Shown in pieces: positions 22,848 through 31,262 of a DNA stretch of 64,000 nt. The stretch's first letter is position 1. Each line of letters opens with the position of its first letter. A model generated the notes under the pieces. That model made no database searches. It saw only the letters and a list, made by a program, of their open reading frames with translations, and was not told where the DNA came from. The position numbers and the translations under genes are program-made. The stretch is from Paenibacillus mesophilus (GTDB taxonomy: Bacteria > Bacillota > Bacilli > Paenibacillales > NBRC-103111). The DNA lies in contig NZ_VCRA01000017.1 of NCBI RefSeq assembly GCF_005938385.1, forward strand, positions 1-64,000. Direction: 5' to 3'.

Positions 22848-23684
22848 TTATTCCTCTACCTGCAGCCGGTAAAATTTCGCCGCGTTTCTGCCCCATATAC
22901 CCTCCCGCACGACTTCATCCCAATTCGCCGGCAGCAAGGCCGCAAGCGCTTCGTATACCTGCTCATACGTTGCCGACAACAGGCATACCGGCCAATCGCT
23001 TCCGAACATGACCCGATCCGGTCCGAAGGAGTCGAGAACGAGCTCTACGTACGGCTTCCATTCCTCGATGTCCCATGCCGCCCCCTCAGTCTCCGGTACC
23101 AAACCCGACAGCTTGCACATCATATTCGGATAGGCGGCCAGACGCCGAATACTTTCTTTCCATTCCTCGAATGCCCGGCCATATACCGGTTTGGCGATAT
23201 GATCGATTACGGCATGGAGCCCGGGAACAAGCTCCATAAGTCGGACGGCGCTGCCTAGAAGGTGAGGACGCAGCTGGAGGTCGATCGGAAACCGCTCCTC
23301 TTCGAGTCGACGCAAATGCCCGATTACCGCAGGCCGAAGCAGCCAATCGGCCGGCAAATCCTGTATCATCGGCCGTATGCCGACAAATCGCGGATGCCCG
23401 CGCAATTCGGCCAGCTGCTCTTGGAATGTCGGCGACTCGAAATCGAGCCATCCGACGACACCGGCAATGGTCGGGTATGCATCGCTCAAGGCGAGAAGAT
23501 AACGCGTCTCCTCCACGGTGGGCGCGGCTTGCACGGCAACCGAAAATTGCATTCGATGATGCCGGATAATCGGCTCCAGCTGCGGCGGTAAATAGTCTTT
23601 GTACAAAATGCCTTTATCCGGCTGCAGCCAGCCGTAGTCGCCTCGCGCGGGCTCCCAGTAATGCTGGTGGGCGTCGATTCTCAT
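22848..23684 (-). CDS. Amidohydrolase of the fuconolactonase type
   Basis: Metal-dependent hydrolase of 278 residues, TIM-barrel amidohydrolase-2 group, whose known members open sugar lactones (such as L-fuconolactone or L-rhamnonolactone) or decarboxylate aromatic acids. The first metal motif is D-A-H-Q-H-Y-W at residues 3-9, followed by AVIDHIAKP in the middle and MFGSDWPVCLLSATYEQVYE near the C-terminus with the conserved aspartate. The ATG at 23684 overlaps the preceding stop by 4 bp, and GGGGAG lies six bases upstream. Coupling to the ADP-ribosylglycohydrolase-type gene and the rhamnosidase nearby suggests a role in deoxy-sugar catabolism, by inference. Confidence 0.85.
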   Translation of the reverse strand: MRIDAHQHYWEPARGDYGWLQPDKGILYKDYLPPQLEPIIRHHRMQFSVAVQAAPTVEETRYLLALSDAYPTIAGVVGWLDFESPTFQEQLAELRGHPRFVGIRPMIQDLPADWLLRPAVIGHLRRLEEERFPIDLQLRPHLLGSAVRLMELVPGLHAVIDHIAKPVYGRAFEEWKESIRRLAAYPNMMCKLSGLVPETEGAAWDIEEWKPYVELVLDSFGPDRVMFGSDWPVCLLSATYEQVYEALAALLPANWDEVVREGIWGRNAAKFYRLQVEE

Positions 23685-25549
23685 CGTACTCCCCACAGTA
23701 CGTCTGTATGAAAGTAGTTCGGGCCGGGCGAAGTCGTATTGCGAACGGAAATCGGCAGCACGTATACTTCGAGCGGCTTGCCGCCTCGGACGGCCTCCAC
23801 TTCGATCTCATGGTTGCCGGCGGTTAATACAAGCTCCACGTACTGCTTGCGCGGCGCACGGTGATAGGCCGGCATGAACCCTAACGTTTCGCCGCATTCG
23901 ATCACGAACTGATCGTCCAACTTCATCGAGATCGGACCGTTGGCTGCCGCAATCAACCGGATTTCTCTCTCGACCGGATTGTACATGCTCGTTCTCGCCC
24001 GGTAAACCCCGTCCCGCTCTTCTCCGACAGCGCTTCTCCAGTCCAAACGGTTACCCGGGATATACGCTTCTGCCTCGACTCCGTCCGGTCCGGTCAACGT
24101 CCATCGCGAAGCTCTTACCAGCGTGAACGCAACTCGCTGCTCGGCCCACGGGGAACGATCGTGGCTCCGTTTCCATACGAACTGCAGTCGGTTGACCGCC
24201 GCCACGGCTTCCGATGCGCGCACCTCCGCGTTCCAGCTGAAAGACTCGCCGGGCGCAAGCGAAATTCCGCATTCGGCGGGTCCTGCCCAGCCGTCGGGAA
24301 GCTCCAGCGCGACGCTGCCTTCCACAGTTACACCCGAGCGGTTCGTAAAGTCGAGCCGCAGCGCAGCCGTTTGCCCGGCACCGATCGAAGGACCGCTCGG
24401 ACCGTAGTCGATAACGAGCTCGGCATCCGGACTTTGAATCGTGCCTTCCGGCAGCAAATAACGGTTGGCCGTCACTTTGCCGTCCAGCAGCCCCTGCAGC
24501 GTTTCCGCTCCGGCGACGTTTCGATTCCACGATGTTGGCAATTCCGAATGCACCACAATATCCGTGTCCCATGCGGCCAAAATTTGCTTGCCCACACGGA
24601 TCGTACGCCGCGTCAGCTCGTCCAGATTTTTCGGCGCGGGGAATCCTTTGATCGGCGGACTGACGACAACCCGGTCACCGACCGGCGCGATCCATTTCTC
24701 CGGAAGTCCTTCCGGTCCGAGCAGCATGCCGAGTATCGCTCCGAGCGTAGCCGCGGTGCAGTCCGTATCGTAGCCGCAATTGACCGATTTCAGAATGGCG
24801 TCCTCGAAATTTTCGCCGTACAGCCACCCAAGCATCGTGAAGGCGATATTTTGCGGAGCGTCGGTAAAATTGTCGTTTCCGTGGTGCTTCAGGACAAGCT
24901 CGCGGGCTTCCGTCCAGCTATGGCCTTCCTTATGCCAGCGGATCAAATCTTTCAAGGCGAGCGCGGTACGGCAGTCGGCCGGAATATAGTTCAAGCCGAT
25001 TTGGATCAGACGGTCTCTGTCCTTCTCCATGAAGATAGCGCTTTCGAGTGCCGCGAAAAACATTTCACCGTAAACCCCTTCGCCTCCGGCATGGTCCACG
25101 ATCGCATCCTCATAAGCGTAACGGGCCGCAATCTCGGGAGCTCCCGGCGCCGCCATCGCCCATATCTCGGAGCGGATCGGAGAGCCCATGCAGTTCGTGA
25201 ACGGGTTGTTGAACCAGCCCGCTACCGGAGGCACCATCCCTCTGCGCAGATTGGAGAGCGCGTAGCCGTATTCGTCGAACGGGAAAAAAACATGCTCCAC
25301 CCACTCTTGCCCGAGCTCGCGCGAGGTGAGTCCCGGCCCGTATTGCTCCAAGGCGTGCAGCCATACGAGCTGCAGGTCGAGATCGTCGTTCTCGAGCGGT
25401 CCGTCCGGCAGCTTCGGATAGAAGGTCAGCTGCAGCAGCTCCTTCCTGCCCTCGACGGGCGCTCCGAGCGTTCCTCCGATATTTTTGCCGAGCCATCCGC
25501 CGTATACGACCCGGTAATACTCTTGTTCGTTCAATACGCTTGTCTTCAC
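23681..25549 (-). CDS. ADP-ribosylglycohydrolase-family protein with C-terminal beta domains
   Basis: A 622-residue protein. Residues 1-330 form an ADP-ribosylglycohydrolase fold: VVYGGWLGKNIGGTLGAPVE, the metal-binding ENDDLDLQLVW and NCGYDTDCTAATLGAILGM. In carbohydrate loci this fold often acts on sugar-like glycosidic bonds rather than on protein ADP-ribose. The C-terminal 290 residues look like beta-sandwich modules (LRLDFTNRSGVTVEGSVALE, and a final PA14-like part), with no signal peptide. GTG start after AGGAGG. First gene of the minus-strand unit with the amidohydrolase, divergent from an AraC regulator. Substrate unknown. Confidence 0.88.
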   Translation of the reverse strand: MKTSVLNEQEYYRVVYGGWLGKNIGGTLGAPVEGRKELLQLTFYPKLPDGPLENDDLDLQLVWLHALEQYGPGLTSRELGQEWVEHVFFPFDEYGYALSNLRRGMVPPVAGWFNNPFTNCMGSPIRSEIWAMAAPGAPEIAARYAYEDAIVDHAGGEGVYGEMFFAALESAIFMEKDRDRLIQIGLNYIPADCRTALALKDLIRWHKEGHSWTEARELVLKHHGNDNFTDAPQNIAFTMLGWLYGENFEDAILKSVNCGYDTDCTAATLGAILGMLLGPEGLPEKWIAPVGDRVVVSPPIKGFPAPKNLDELTRRTIRVGKQILAAWDTDIVVHSELPTSWNRNVAGAETLQGLLDGKVTANRYLLPEGTIQSPDAELVIDYGPSGPSIGAGQTAALRLDFTNRSGVTVEGSVALELPDGWAGPAECGISLAPGESFSWNAEVRASEAVAAVNRLQFVWKRSHDRSPWAEQRVAFTLVRASRWTLTGPDGVEAEAYIPGNRLDWRSAVGEERDGVYRARTSMYNPVEREIRLIAAANGPISMKLDDQFVIECGETLGFMPAYHRAPRKQYVELVLTAGNHEIEVEAVRGGKPLEVYVLPISVRNTTSPGPNYFHTDVLWGVR

Positions 25550-25682
25550 GCGTAAACCTCCTGCAACCGAATTGGAGATGATATAATGATTCCATTACGA
25601 CTTCATTATAGAAACGGCCGCTCGGGCGATCCATGAACAAGGTTATGTTTTTACGAGAAAAAACATCGGAGGAAGTCATTCC

Positions 25683-26594
25683 ATGTACTATTCCATGTCC
25701 CGCTTATCGATTCTGGACGTCAGATGGGCCGATCTGCTCGACACGCAAAAGAACGTTTCTTTCTACCGGGATCATTACAATCCTTATTACGAGTTGATCG
25801 TCGTAGCGGAAGGCACGGTCAATTTGCGGGCGGGCGATGAGCGCATGACGCTCTGCATGGGGGATTCGTATTTATTGAAGCCATGGGAGTCTCACGGAGG
25901 ATGGGGGAACGACGGGACGAACGGCAAGTTTTTCTGGGTGCAATTTTCATGCTCGCCGGGCATGAACGAATTCATCCTGAATCGCGCTCCCGATCTTAAT
26001 ATTGTCCATGCCGAACGGACGGAATTAAGAACGGTGGAAGTAAGCCACGAGGATCTGCTTATTATCCCCCGCCTATACCGTAACCGGCACCGCTACAAGC
26101 TGCTCGACCTGTTCGAGCAGCTGCTCGAGACGATGAAGCGTCCGGAGGGCTACTTCCGATTTCAGGCCACTTTGCTGCTCGCCGAAATGTTCCGCGGAAT
26201 CGCTACCGATTTTTTGGAGCAGAGCCATCTGGATACCGCTTTTCCGATCTCGTATATTACGTTCCGCAAGCTGGTCAACCAGCTGAACAACTCTTACGAG
26301 AGTGAGCTGACCAAGCAAATTCTTGAGCGGTGGATGGACCGGAAATACGAATATTTGTGTCAGGTGTTCAAAAAATATGCCGGCACGACGATCAACCACT
26401 ATATCCAGCAGCTTCGCGTACAGCGTGCCAAACATTTGCTGCGGAATACGGACAAAAGCGTCAAAACGATCGCCATGGAAGTCGGGTATCAGGAGCCGTT
26501 CTACTTCAGCCGTTTGTTCAAAAAAATCGAAGGCGTCTCGCCCCAGCATTACCGGGAACAAGACGCCGCACCAGGGAAGCGTACGGTTAAATGA
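25683..26594 (+). CDS. AraC-family transcriptional regulator
   Basis: Regulator of 303 residues with an N-terminal cupin-like sensor (YELIVVAEGTVNLRAGDERM, then GDSYLLKPWESHGGWGNDG) and a C-terminal double helix-turn-helix of AraC/XylS type: LCQVFKKYAGTTINHYIQQL, then RVQRAKHLLRNTDKSVKTIA and FYFSRLFKKIEGVSPQHYRE. Such proteins usually bind a sugar and activate a neighbouring operon. The gene is divergent from the ADP-ribosylglycohydrolase/amidohydrolase unit, its most likely target, with 133 bp between them. GGAGG is present, twelve bases before the ATG. Confidence 0.9.
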   Translation: MYYSMSRLSILDVRWADLLDTQKNVSFYRDHYNPYYELIVVAEGTVNLRAGDERMTLCMGDSYLLKPWESHGGWGNDGTNGKFFWVQFSCSPGMNEFILNRAPDLNIVHAERTELRTVEVSHEDLLIIPRLYRNRHRYKLLDLFEQLLETMKRPEGYFRFQATLLLAEMFRGIATDFLEQSHLDTAFPISYITFRKLVNQLNNSYESELTKQILERWMDRKYEYLCQVFKKYAGTTINHYIQQLRVQRAKHLLRNTDKSVKTIAMEVGYQEPFYFSRLFKKIEGVSPQHYREQDAAPGKRTVK

Positions 26595-26605
26595 AGCAAT
26601 CGGAT

Positions 26606-27178
26606 TTAAGAGGAGCCGTCGCGGAACTGATTGATGTATTCGGTAGGAGTAACCCCCGTCATCCTCTTGAAGCACAAGCTAAAGTGGGGTTTGCTCGCGA
26701 AGCCCGCGTGACGGGCAACCGAATGCAGCTCTCGTTCTCCGCTCCTCAGAAGCGATTTCGCCTTCTCTATCCGGTATTCGGTCAAATAATCCCATATAGT
26801 CCGACCTGACTTGTATTTAAATATATGGTTGGCGTGCAGCATGCTCAAGTGAACCCCGTCGGTTATGCTGCGGATCGTAATCGGTTCCATGTAACGTTTC
26901 ATAATGACCCGCTTAATATCCTTCGCTACTTGCTCGTATAAAGGCTTCTGCTCCTCGAAAAGCTGATTCCGGGCGAGTCTGATCAGCGACTCGGCGGAAG
27001 CGACGACATCCGCGCGTGCCGTCTCCGATTGCAGCTTATTCCACAAGCTCAGGAAGAATAGAGTCAGGCCGTTCACCGATATGCCCGCTTCCACATACAG
27101 CCGCTGAAGCGTACCGGACAACAGCACCATGAACTCCCGCACGTCACGGTCGGCCCATGGCGACTCCCGGCCGTTCAT
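26606..27178 (-). CDS. AraC-type DNA-binding protein, C-terminal part of a split YesN-like regulator
   Basis: A 190-residue protein. Its last 100 residues are an AraC double helix-turn-helix (SMLHANHIFKYKSGRTIWDY, then LTEYRIEKAKSLLRSGEREL and FSLCFKRMTGVTPTEYINQF). The first 90 residues resemble the linker of YesN-type response regulators. It starts with ATGA overlapping the stop of the receiver-domain gene. In Paenibacillaceae, receiver and AraC parts are normally one polypeptide. In the region before the ATG this frame stays open as ARLFDRC, so a single-base indel could have split one gene. Either coupled genes or a frameshift. Confidence 0.75.
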   Translation of the reverse strand: MNGRESPWADRDVREFMVLLSGTLQRLYVEAGISVNGLTLFFLSLWNKLQSETARADVVASAESLIRLARNQLFEEQKPLYEQVAKDIKRVIMKRYMEPITIRSITDGVHLSMLHANHIFKYKSGRTIWDYLTEYRIEKAKSLLRSGERELHSVARHAGFASKPHFSLCFKRMTGVTPTEYINQFRDGSS

Positions 27179-27666
27179 GCAGCGGTCGAACAGACGAGCA
27201 GCAGCTCGCGCATGAACAGTTCCTGATGGTGCGGCAGCGAGTCCCGGATTTGTCTCCGCTGGTAGTCCCGTTCCTGAATGAAGGATCGTTCCCGTGCCGC
27301 ATTCCGGGCCGCGCGGACGACCGCCGCATACAGCATTGACTTGCTGACAGGCGTAAACACCTCATCGTCCGGCTCCCGTGGTAAGGCCTTGTTCGCAGCA
27401 GCGAAATCGTCGTCACCGCCTATAAAGATGAGCTGTACTTCGGAATATCTTTCTCTCATTCTCCGTCCGAGCATGAGGCCGTCCATCGCCGGCAGTAAGG
27501 TATCGATCAGCACGATGTCGGGACACGTCCGCTCCGCTTCTTGAAGCGCTTCCAACCCGTTGGAGAACACGCCGGCTACAAGTAAGCCCATGGAGCTCCA
27601 GTCCACCGAATACGCCCATTCCGTACGATCGCGCTCGTTACCGGCTACGATGAATACTTTGTACAT
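27175..27666 (-). CDS. Receiver-domain protein, N-terminal part of a split YesN-like regulator
   Basis: A 163-residue protein, mostly a CheY-like receiver: MYKVFIVAGNERDRTEW, phospho-acceptor Asp in CPDIVLIDTLLPAMDG, and a short linker (YQRRQIRDSLPHHQELFMRE) typical of YesN regulators. The usual DD pair near the N-terminus is replaced by N-E (AGNERD), and the Thr/Lys region (FTPVSK) is atypical, with Ser before Lys. Phosphorylation is therefore uncertain. The protein ends LLLVCSTAA, unlike family linkers, exactly where the AraC frame takes over. A good GGAGG site precedes the ATG. No cognate sensor kinase gene is adjacent. Confidence 0.75.
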   Translation of the reverse strand: MYKVFIVAGNERDRTEWAYSVDWSSMGLLVAGVFSNGLEALQEAERTCPDIVLIDTLLPAMDGLMLGRRMRERYSEVQLIFIGGDDDFAAANKALPREPDDEVFTPVSKSMLYAAVVRAARNAARERSFIQERDYQRRQIRDSLPHHQELFMRELLLVCSTAA

Positions 27667-27887
27667 GGCGCAGCTCCTCCCGGCAATATGACTGCTGTAT
27701 TAACGATTCGACGATCGTCGTCCTATTTCCTTCGAGACCGCAGCTTACGTATTGACGTCCATCGGTCGCTCGTCATTTCCCCCTGATTTGTTGGCATATT
27801 GTCCGAGATTTCGATGCAGCGGCATCGTACAATGAGGGACAGTTACTGCCGATGCATCGGCAAGACGCGCGAAAGGGGAATTGACAA

Positions 27888-30077
27888 GTGGATAAACGAT
27901 GGTCTGCCAAATGGATCATGGACGAGGCGTTCTACGGACTGAAGCCGATCGATTTATACCGCAAAGAGCTGGAGACGGCCGGCAATCGGGAGCACCGGGA
28001 CGATCTGAGAAACATCCATATGCTGGCACGCAAGCGGTTCGAGCTGAAGGACGGCTTCGATAAAGCGGTTCTGGACATAACCGCGGACGATTACTACAAA
28101 TTATACATAAACGGTCGAATCGTCGGTCAAGGACCCGCGCAAGGAAATCACTACCATTATTTTTATAACCGGCATGACGTCACTCCTTATTTGCGTCAAG
28201 GCGATAACGTCATTGCGGTGCATGTCTATTATCAAGGCCTTGTTTGCCGGGCGTACAATAGCGGAGACTATCGGCAAGGGCTGATCGCGGAGCTCGATGT
28301 GGATGGCCGCCTTGCGGTTAAGACGGACTGTTCCTGGAAAGTGGAGCGCGCCCGCGAATACGTGGACGGCGGGATTATCGGGTACAAAACGCAGTACTTG
28401 GAAAATATCGACAACCGGCTCAAGCTTACCGACTGGAAGGAACCACGCTTCGACGATTACGCCTGGCCGGAAGCCGTAGAGCATCTCGCCGACGACCACC
28501 GTTTGTTTGCCCAGCCTACACCGCCTTTATCGGTATACGAGGTCAAACCGGTCCGGATCACCCCTCTTCCCGGAAATGAAGGCTTCTGGCTCGACTTCGG
28601 AGAGGAGCGCACCGGTCAGTTCAAGATGACAGCGCACGGCGACCCCGGTCAGACGGTCGAAATCCGCTGCGGCGAGGAGCTCCAGGAGGACGGACGCGTC
28701 CGGTTCGCCATGCGCTGCAACTGCACTTACCGGGAAACGTGGACGTTATCCGGATCGGCCGATGACGAGCTGGATTTCTACGACTATAAGGCTTTCCGTT
28801 ATGTCGAAGTGCTGCCCGCTCCCGGCGTTCGCCTCGACACGGAAAGCTTCGGAGCGGTCGTCCGCCATTACCCGCTTGACGACGGGGTTTGCCGGTTCGA
28901 TTCGTCCGATGAGATGCTGAATGCGATTTGGTCCATTTGCAAAAACGGAGTGAAGTACGGCTCGCAGGAAAACTATGTCGACTGCCCGTCCCGTGAGAAA
29001 GGACAATATTTGGGCGACAACACGATCATCACGCACGCCCATGCGTACTTGTCGGGAGATCTGCGCTTGTTCCGCAAATCGCTGCTCGACTTCGTGCTGC
29101 TGTCGTCCCGCGTCTGTCCGGGCTTGATGGCGGTCGCTCCCGGACACTTCATGCAGGAGTTTATCGACTATTCCTTGCAATGGCCGTTACAGCTGCTGGA
29201 ATATTACCGGCAAAGCGCGGATGAGCCGTTCCTACGGGAAATGCTCCCCCATGCCGAACGGCTGCTGCATTACTTCCGCCAATTCCGTCGGGAGGACGGT
29301 ATTCTCGTCAACGTGAAAGACAAGCCGAATCTGGTCGACTGGCCGTTCAATATGCGCGACGGCTACGACTTCCAGCTCGCAAATCCGATCGGGGACGGAT
29401 GCCATAATGTCATTAACGCCTACTACTACGGTGCAATGCTTGCGGTTCGCGACATTCGCCGAATTTTGCAGCTGCCGGACAATCTGTCCCATGAGCTGAC
29501 GAGCTTCAAAGAGGCATTCCGGCAATCCTTTCTTGACGCCGAAGCAAAACGGTTTACCGATTCGGAAGTATCGAAGCACACGTCGCTGCACGCCAATGTG
29601 CTCCCTCTCCTGTTCGGCCTGACGGAGCCGGACGACCAGCCGGCGGTCGTCGGATTGATCCGGGAGAAACGGCTCGGCTGCGGCGTCTACATGGCTTATT
29701 TCGTACTGAAGGCGCTCGCTCGGGCGGGCGAGCACGAGCTTGTTTACGAGCTGATCCGTTCGGAAGATTTGCATTCCTGGAGCACGATGGTGAAAGAAGG
29801 CGCCACGACATGCTTCGAAGTGTGGGCGAAGGACTTGAAGCCGAATACGAGCCTGTGCCATCCGTGGGCCAGCGCCCCGATCCCGCTGTTCATCGAAGAA
29901 ATCGCCGGCATTAAACCGGCCGCGCCCGGTTGGAAGTCGGTTTCGTTCTCTCCCCGCATTCCGGCTTCGCTGGGTAAGGTCGAGCTGGAATTCCGGGTGC
30001 CTGCGGGTACGATCCGGTTCCGGTATTCGGATGGGAAGCCCGAGCTTACCGTGCCGGAAGGCGTAGAGATCGTTTGA
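27888..30077 (+). CDS. GH78-type alpha-L-rhamnosidase, cytoplasmic
   Basis: Predicted glycoside hydrolase of 729 residues that removes terminal L-rhamnose from plant or bacterial glycans. The N-terminal beta-sandwich contains LDITADDYYKLYINGRIVGQ and GPAQGNHYHYFYNRHDVTPY, the rhamnosidase carbohydrate-binding fold. The (alpha/alpha)6 barrel has the GH78 hallmark CPSREKGQYLGD with the proposed acid Glu, then ATTCFEVWAKDLKPNTSLCH and the C-terminal jelly roll (FRVPAGTIRFRYSDG). No signal peptide, so the substrate must be imported. GTG start after AAGGGGA. It is plus-strand and divergent from the split regulator, its likely controller. Confidence 0.88.
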   Translation: MDKRWSAKWIMDEAFYGLKPIDLYRKELETAGNREHRDDLRNIHMLARKRFELKDGFDKAVLDITADDYYKLYINGRIVGQGPAQGNHYHYFYNRHDVTPYLRQGDNVIAVHVYYQGLVCRAYNSGDYRQGLIAELDVDGRLAVKTDCSWKVERAREYVDGGIIGYKTQYLENIDNRLKLTDWKEPRFDDYAWPEAVEHLADDHRLFAQPTPPLSVYEVKPVRITPLPGNEGFWLDFGEERTGQFKMTAHGDPGQTVEIRCGEELQEDGRVRFAMRCNCTYRETWTLSGSADDELDFYDYKAFRYVEVLPAPGVRLDTESFGAVVRHYPLDDGVCRFDSSDEMLNAIWSICKNGVKYGSQENYVDCPSREKGQYLGDNTIITHAHAYLSGDLRLFRKSLLDFVLLSSRVCPGLMAVAPGHFMQEFIDYSLQWPLQLLEYYRQSADEPFLREMLPHAERLLHYFRQFRREDGILVNVKDKPNLVDWPFNMRDGYDFQLANPIGDGCHNVINAYYYGAMLAVRDIRRILQLPDNLSHELTSFKEAFRQSFLDAEAKRFTDSEVSKHTSLHANVLPLLFGLTEPDDQPAVVGLIREKRLGCGVYMAYFVLKALARAGEHELVYELIRSEDLHSWSTMVKEGATTCFEVWAKDLKPNTSLCHPWASAPIPLFIEEIAGIKPAAPGWKSVSFSPRIPASLGKVELEFRVPAGTIRFRYSDGKPELTVPEGVEIV

Positions 30078-30091
30078 TATGGAAAACGGAC

Positions 30092-30120
30092 GGAGGAGCT
30101 GCCGCCGGGCAAGCTCCTCC
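30092..30120. terminator. Possible terminator hairpin between convergent genes
   Basis: Perfect 9-bp inverted repeat GGAGGAGCT...AGCTCCTCC around a GC-rich loop, between the rhamnosidase (ends 30077) and the VOC gene (ends 30128). T-runs are weak on both sides (GTTTTCC on the minus strand), so termination is likely but not certain. Confidence 0.5.
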
Positions 30121-30127
30121 ACCATTG

Positions 30128-30490
30128 TTATCGTACAACATACTGACAGATCATGAGTGCATTTCCTTCGCAATCCTGGAAAGTAAAGCCGGAATGATCC
30201 CCGTAATGGCGGATCGGATCGACCGGTACGGCTTGATCGCTTAAGGCTCGATGAGCGCGTACGATATCGTCGGTATCGAATGTAAAGGCCGCTTTGCTTA
30301 CCGGCACGCAGTCATCCGCTTTAAACAAATGCATCACGTACTTCCCCTCGACGGTCATCTCCGCGAAATGGTCATCGTTCGCCCCCAAGTCCATCCCGAG
30401 ACGGCTGCAATACCAGTTCACGGCCTGCTCCAAGTTTCGTACATAAACCATAACCCCGATAATGTCTTTTTTGACTAACGGCTCCGTCAT
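30128..30490 (-). CDS. VOC (glyoxalase/bleomycin-resistance fold) protein
   Basis: Cytoplasmic 120-residue protein of the vicinal-oxygen-chelate superfamily, which includes glyoxalases, dioxygenases and antibiotic-binding proteins. Two beta-alpha-beta-beta-beta modules are seen: IIGVMVYVRNLEQAVNWYCS with RLGMDLG, and AAFTFDTDDIVRAHRALSDQ with SGFTFQDCEGNALMICQYV. Metal ligands are not fully conserved: the first module has no leading His, although the last Glu (CEGNAL) is. AGAGGACATGGA precedes the ATG. It is the third gene of a unit VOC-sigma-VOC, 14 bp from the sigma gene. Confidence 0.82.
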   Translation of the reverse strand: MTEPLVKKDIIGVMVYVRNLEQAVNWYCSRLGMDLGANDDHFAEMTVEGKYVMHLFKADDCVPVSKAAFTFDTDDIVRAHRALSDQAVPVDPIRHYGDHSGFTFQDCEGNALMICQYVVR

Positions 30491-30503
30491 TCCATGTCCT
30501 CTC

Positions 30504-31256
30504 CTATTCCACGGATTTCATCCCGCTCCCGCTCGTGATCATCAGCATGTTGCCTTCCGCGTCCCTGAAATAAAACCAGACCTTATTCCGAAAACGGACC
30601 GCGCTTTCAACGCTTACGCCGCATGCAATCAGTCCCCGGTATGCATGAATAATTGCCGTTGCGTCCGTTTCGCGAAACGCCTTTACGAACGTATCCAGCA
30701 GCTCGGGATTCGCGCCTCCGCGATTGTCCCGCGGACCGGTTGCCGCAACATCTCCGAATTGATGAATAGATCGGTCTGCTGCTTTTTTCAATCGGATCCT
30801 CGCCCGATGCAGAGCCGCTTTTACCGCCGTCAAAGGCTGTTTGAGCATTTCGCTTGTTTCCCCCACAGTGAAGCGAAACACGTCGACGAGCAATATTAGA
30901 GCCGCCTGCCGCGGCTCCAAAGCGTCCATTAGCGATTCCAGCGAATCCCGCGCGTCGAACCGGCTCCATTCCGAGTAGCTTGGAGCGCTTTCCTCCGCAA
31001 GCCGCTCATGTCGTACAACCGATTGTCGGCTTCGGCAAATGTCGTACCAGGCATGAACGGCAACGCGGTACAAATAAGGCCTGGTTATATCCCGGTCCGG
31101 CCACCGCTTATACCGCTTGTACATGTTCAGCATCGCTTCTTGGAACAAATCGTCGCTATCCCAATCCGCAGCGGCAAGCTTTCTGCAGTAGCGGAGCAGA
31201 TCGGACCGGAACGGGGCAATCAACTTCTCGAACTGGTCGCGGGTATCGGTTTCCAT
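30504..31256 (-). CDS. ECF-like sigma factor with VOC-like C-terminal extension
   Basis: Sigma-70 family protein of 250 residues, longer than a classical ECF sigma. Region 2 is FRSDLLRYCRKLAAADWDSD through DLFQEAMLNMYKRYKRWPD and PYLYRVAVHAWYDICRSR. Region 4 is ALEPRQAALILLVDVFRFTV with TSEMLKQPLTAVKAALHRAR. The last 85 residues (ELLDTFVKAFRETDATAIIH, then WFYFRDAEGNMLMITSGSGM) form an extra domain like the C-terminal part of ECF41/SigJ-type factors. Such extensions can replace a separate anti-sigma, and none is encoded here. The gene lies between two VOC genes, 6 bp from the upstream stop. Confidence 0.82.
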   Translation of the reverse strand: METDTRDQFEKLIAPFRSDLLRYCRKLAAADWDSDDLFQEAMLNMYKRYKRWPDRDITRPYLYRVAVHAWYDICRSRQSVVRHERLAEESAPSYSEWSRFDARDSLESLMDALEPRQAALILLVDVFRFTVGETSEMLKQPLTAVKAALHRARIRLKKAADRSIHQFGDVAATGPRDNRGGANPELLDTFVKAFRETDATAIIHAYRGLIACGVSVESAVRFRNKVWFYFRDAEGNMLMITSGSGMKSVE

Positions 31257-31262
31257 ACTGTG

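Noticed and set aside
24161..25555. 464-codon plus-strand open frame
   Set aside because: Antisense to the ADP-ribosylglycohydrolase-family gene, which carries recognised motifs; no ribosome site.
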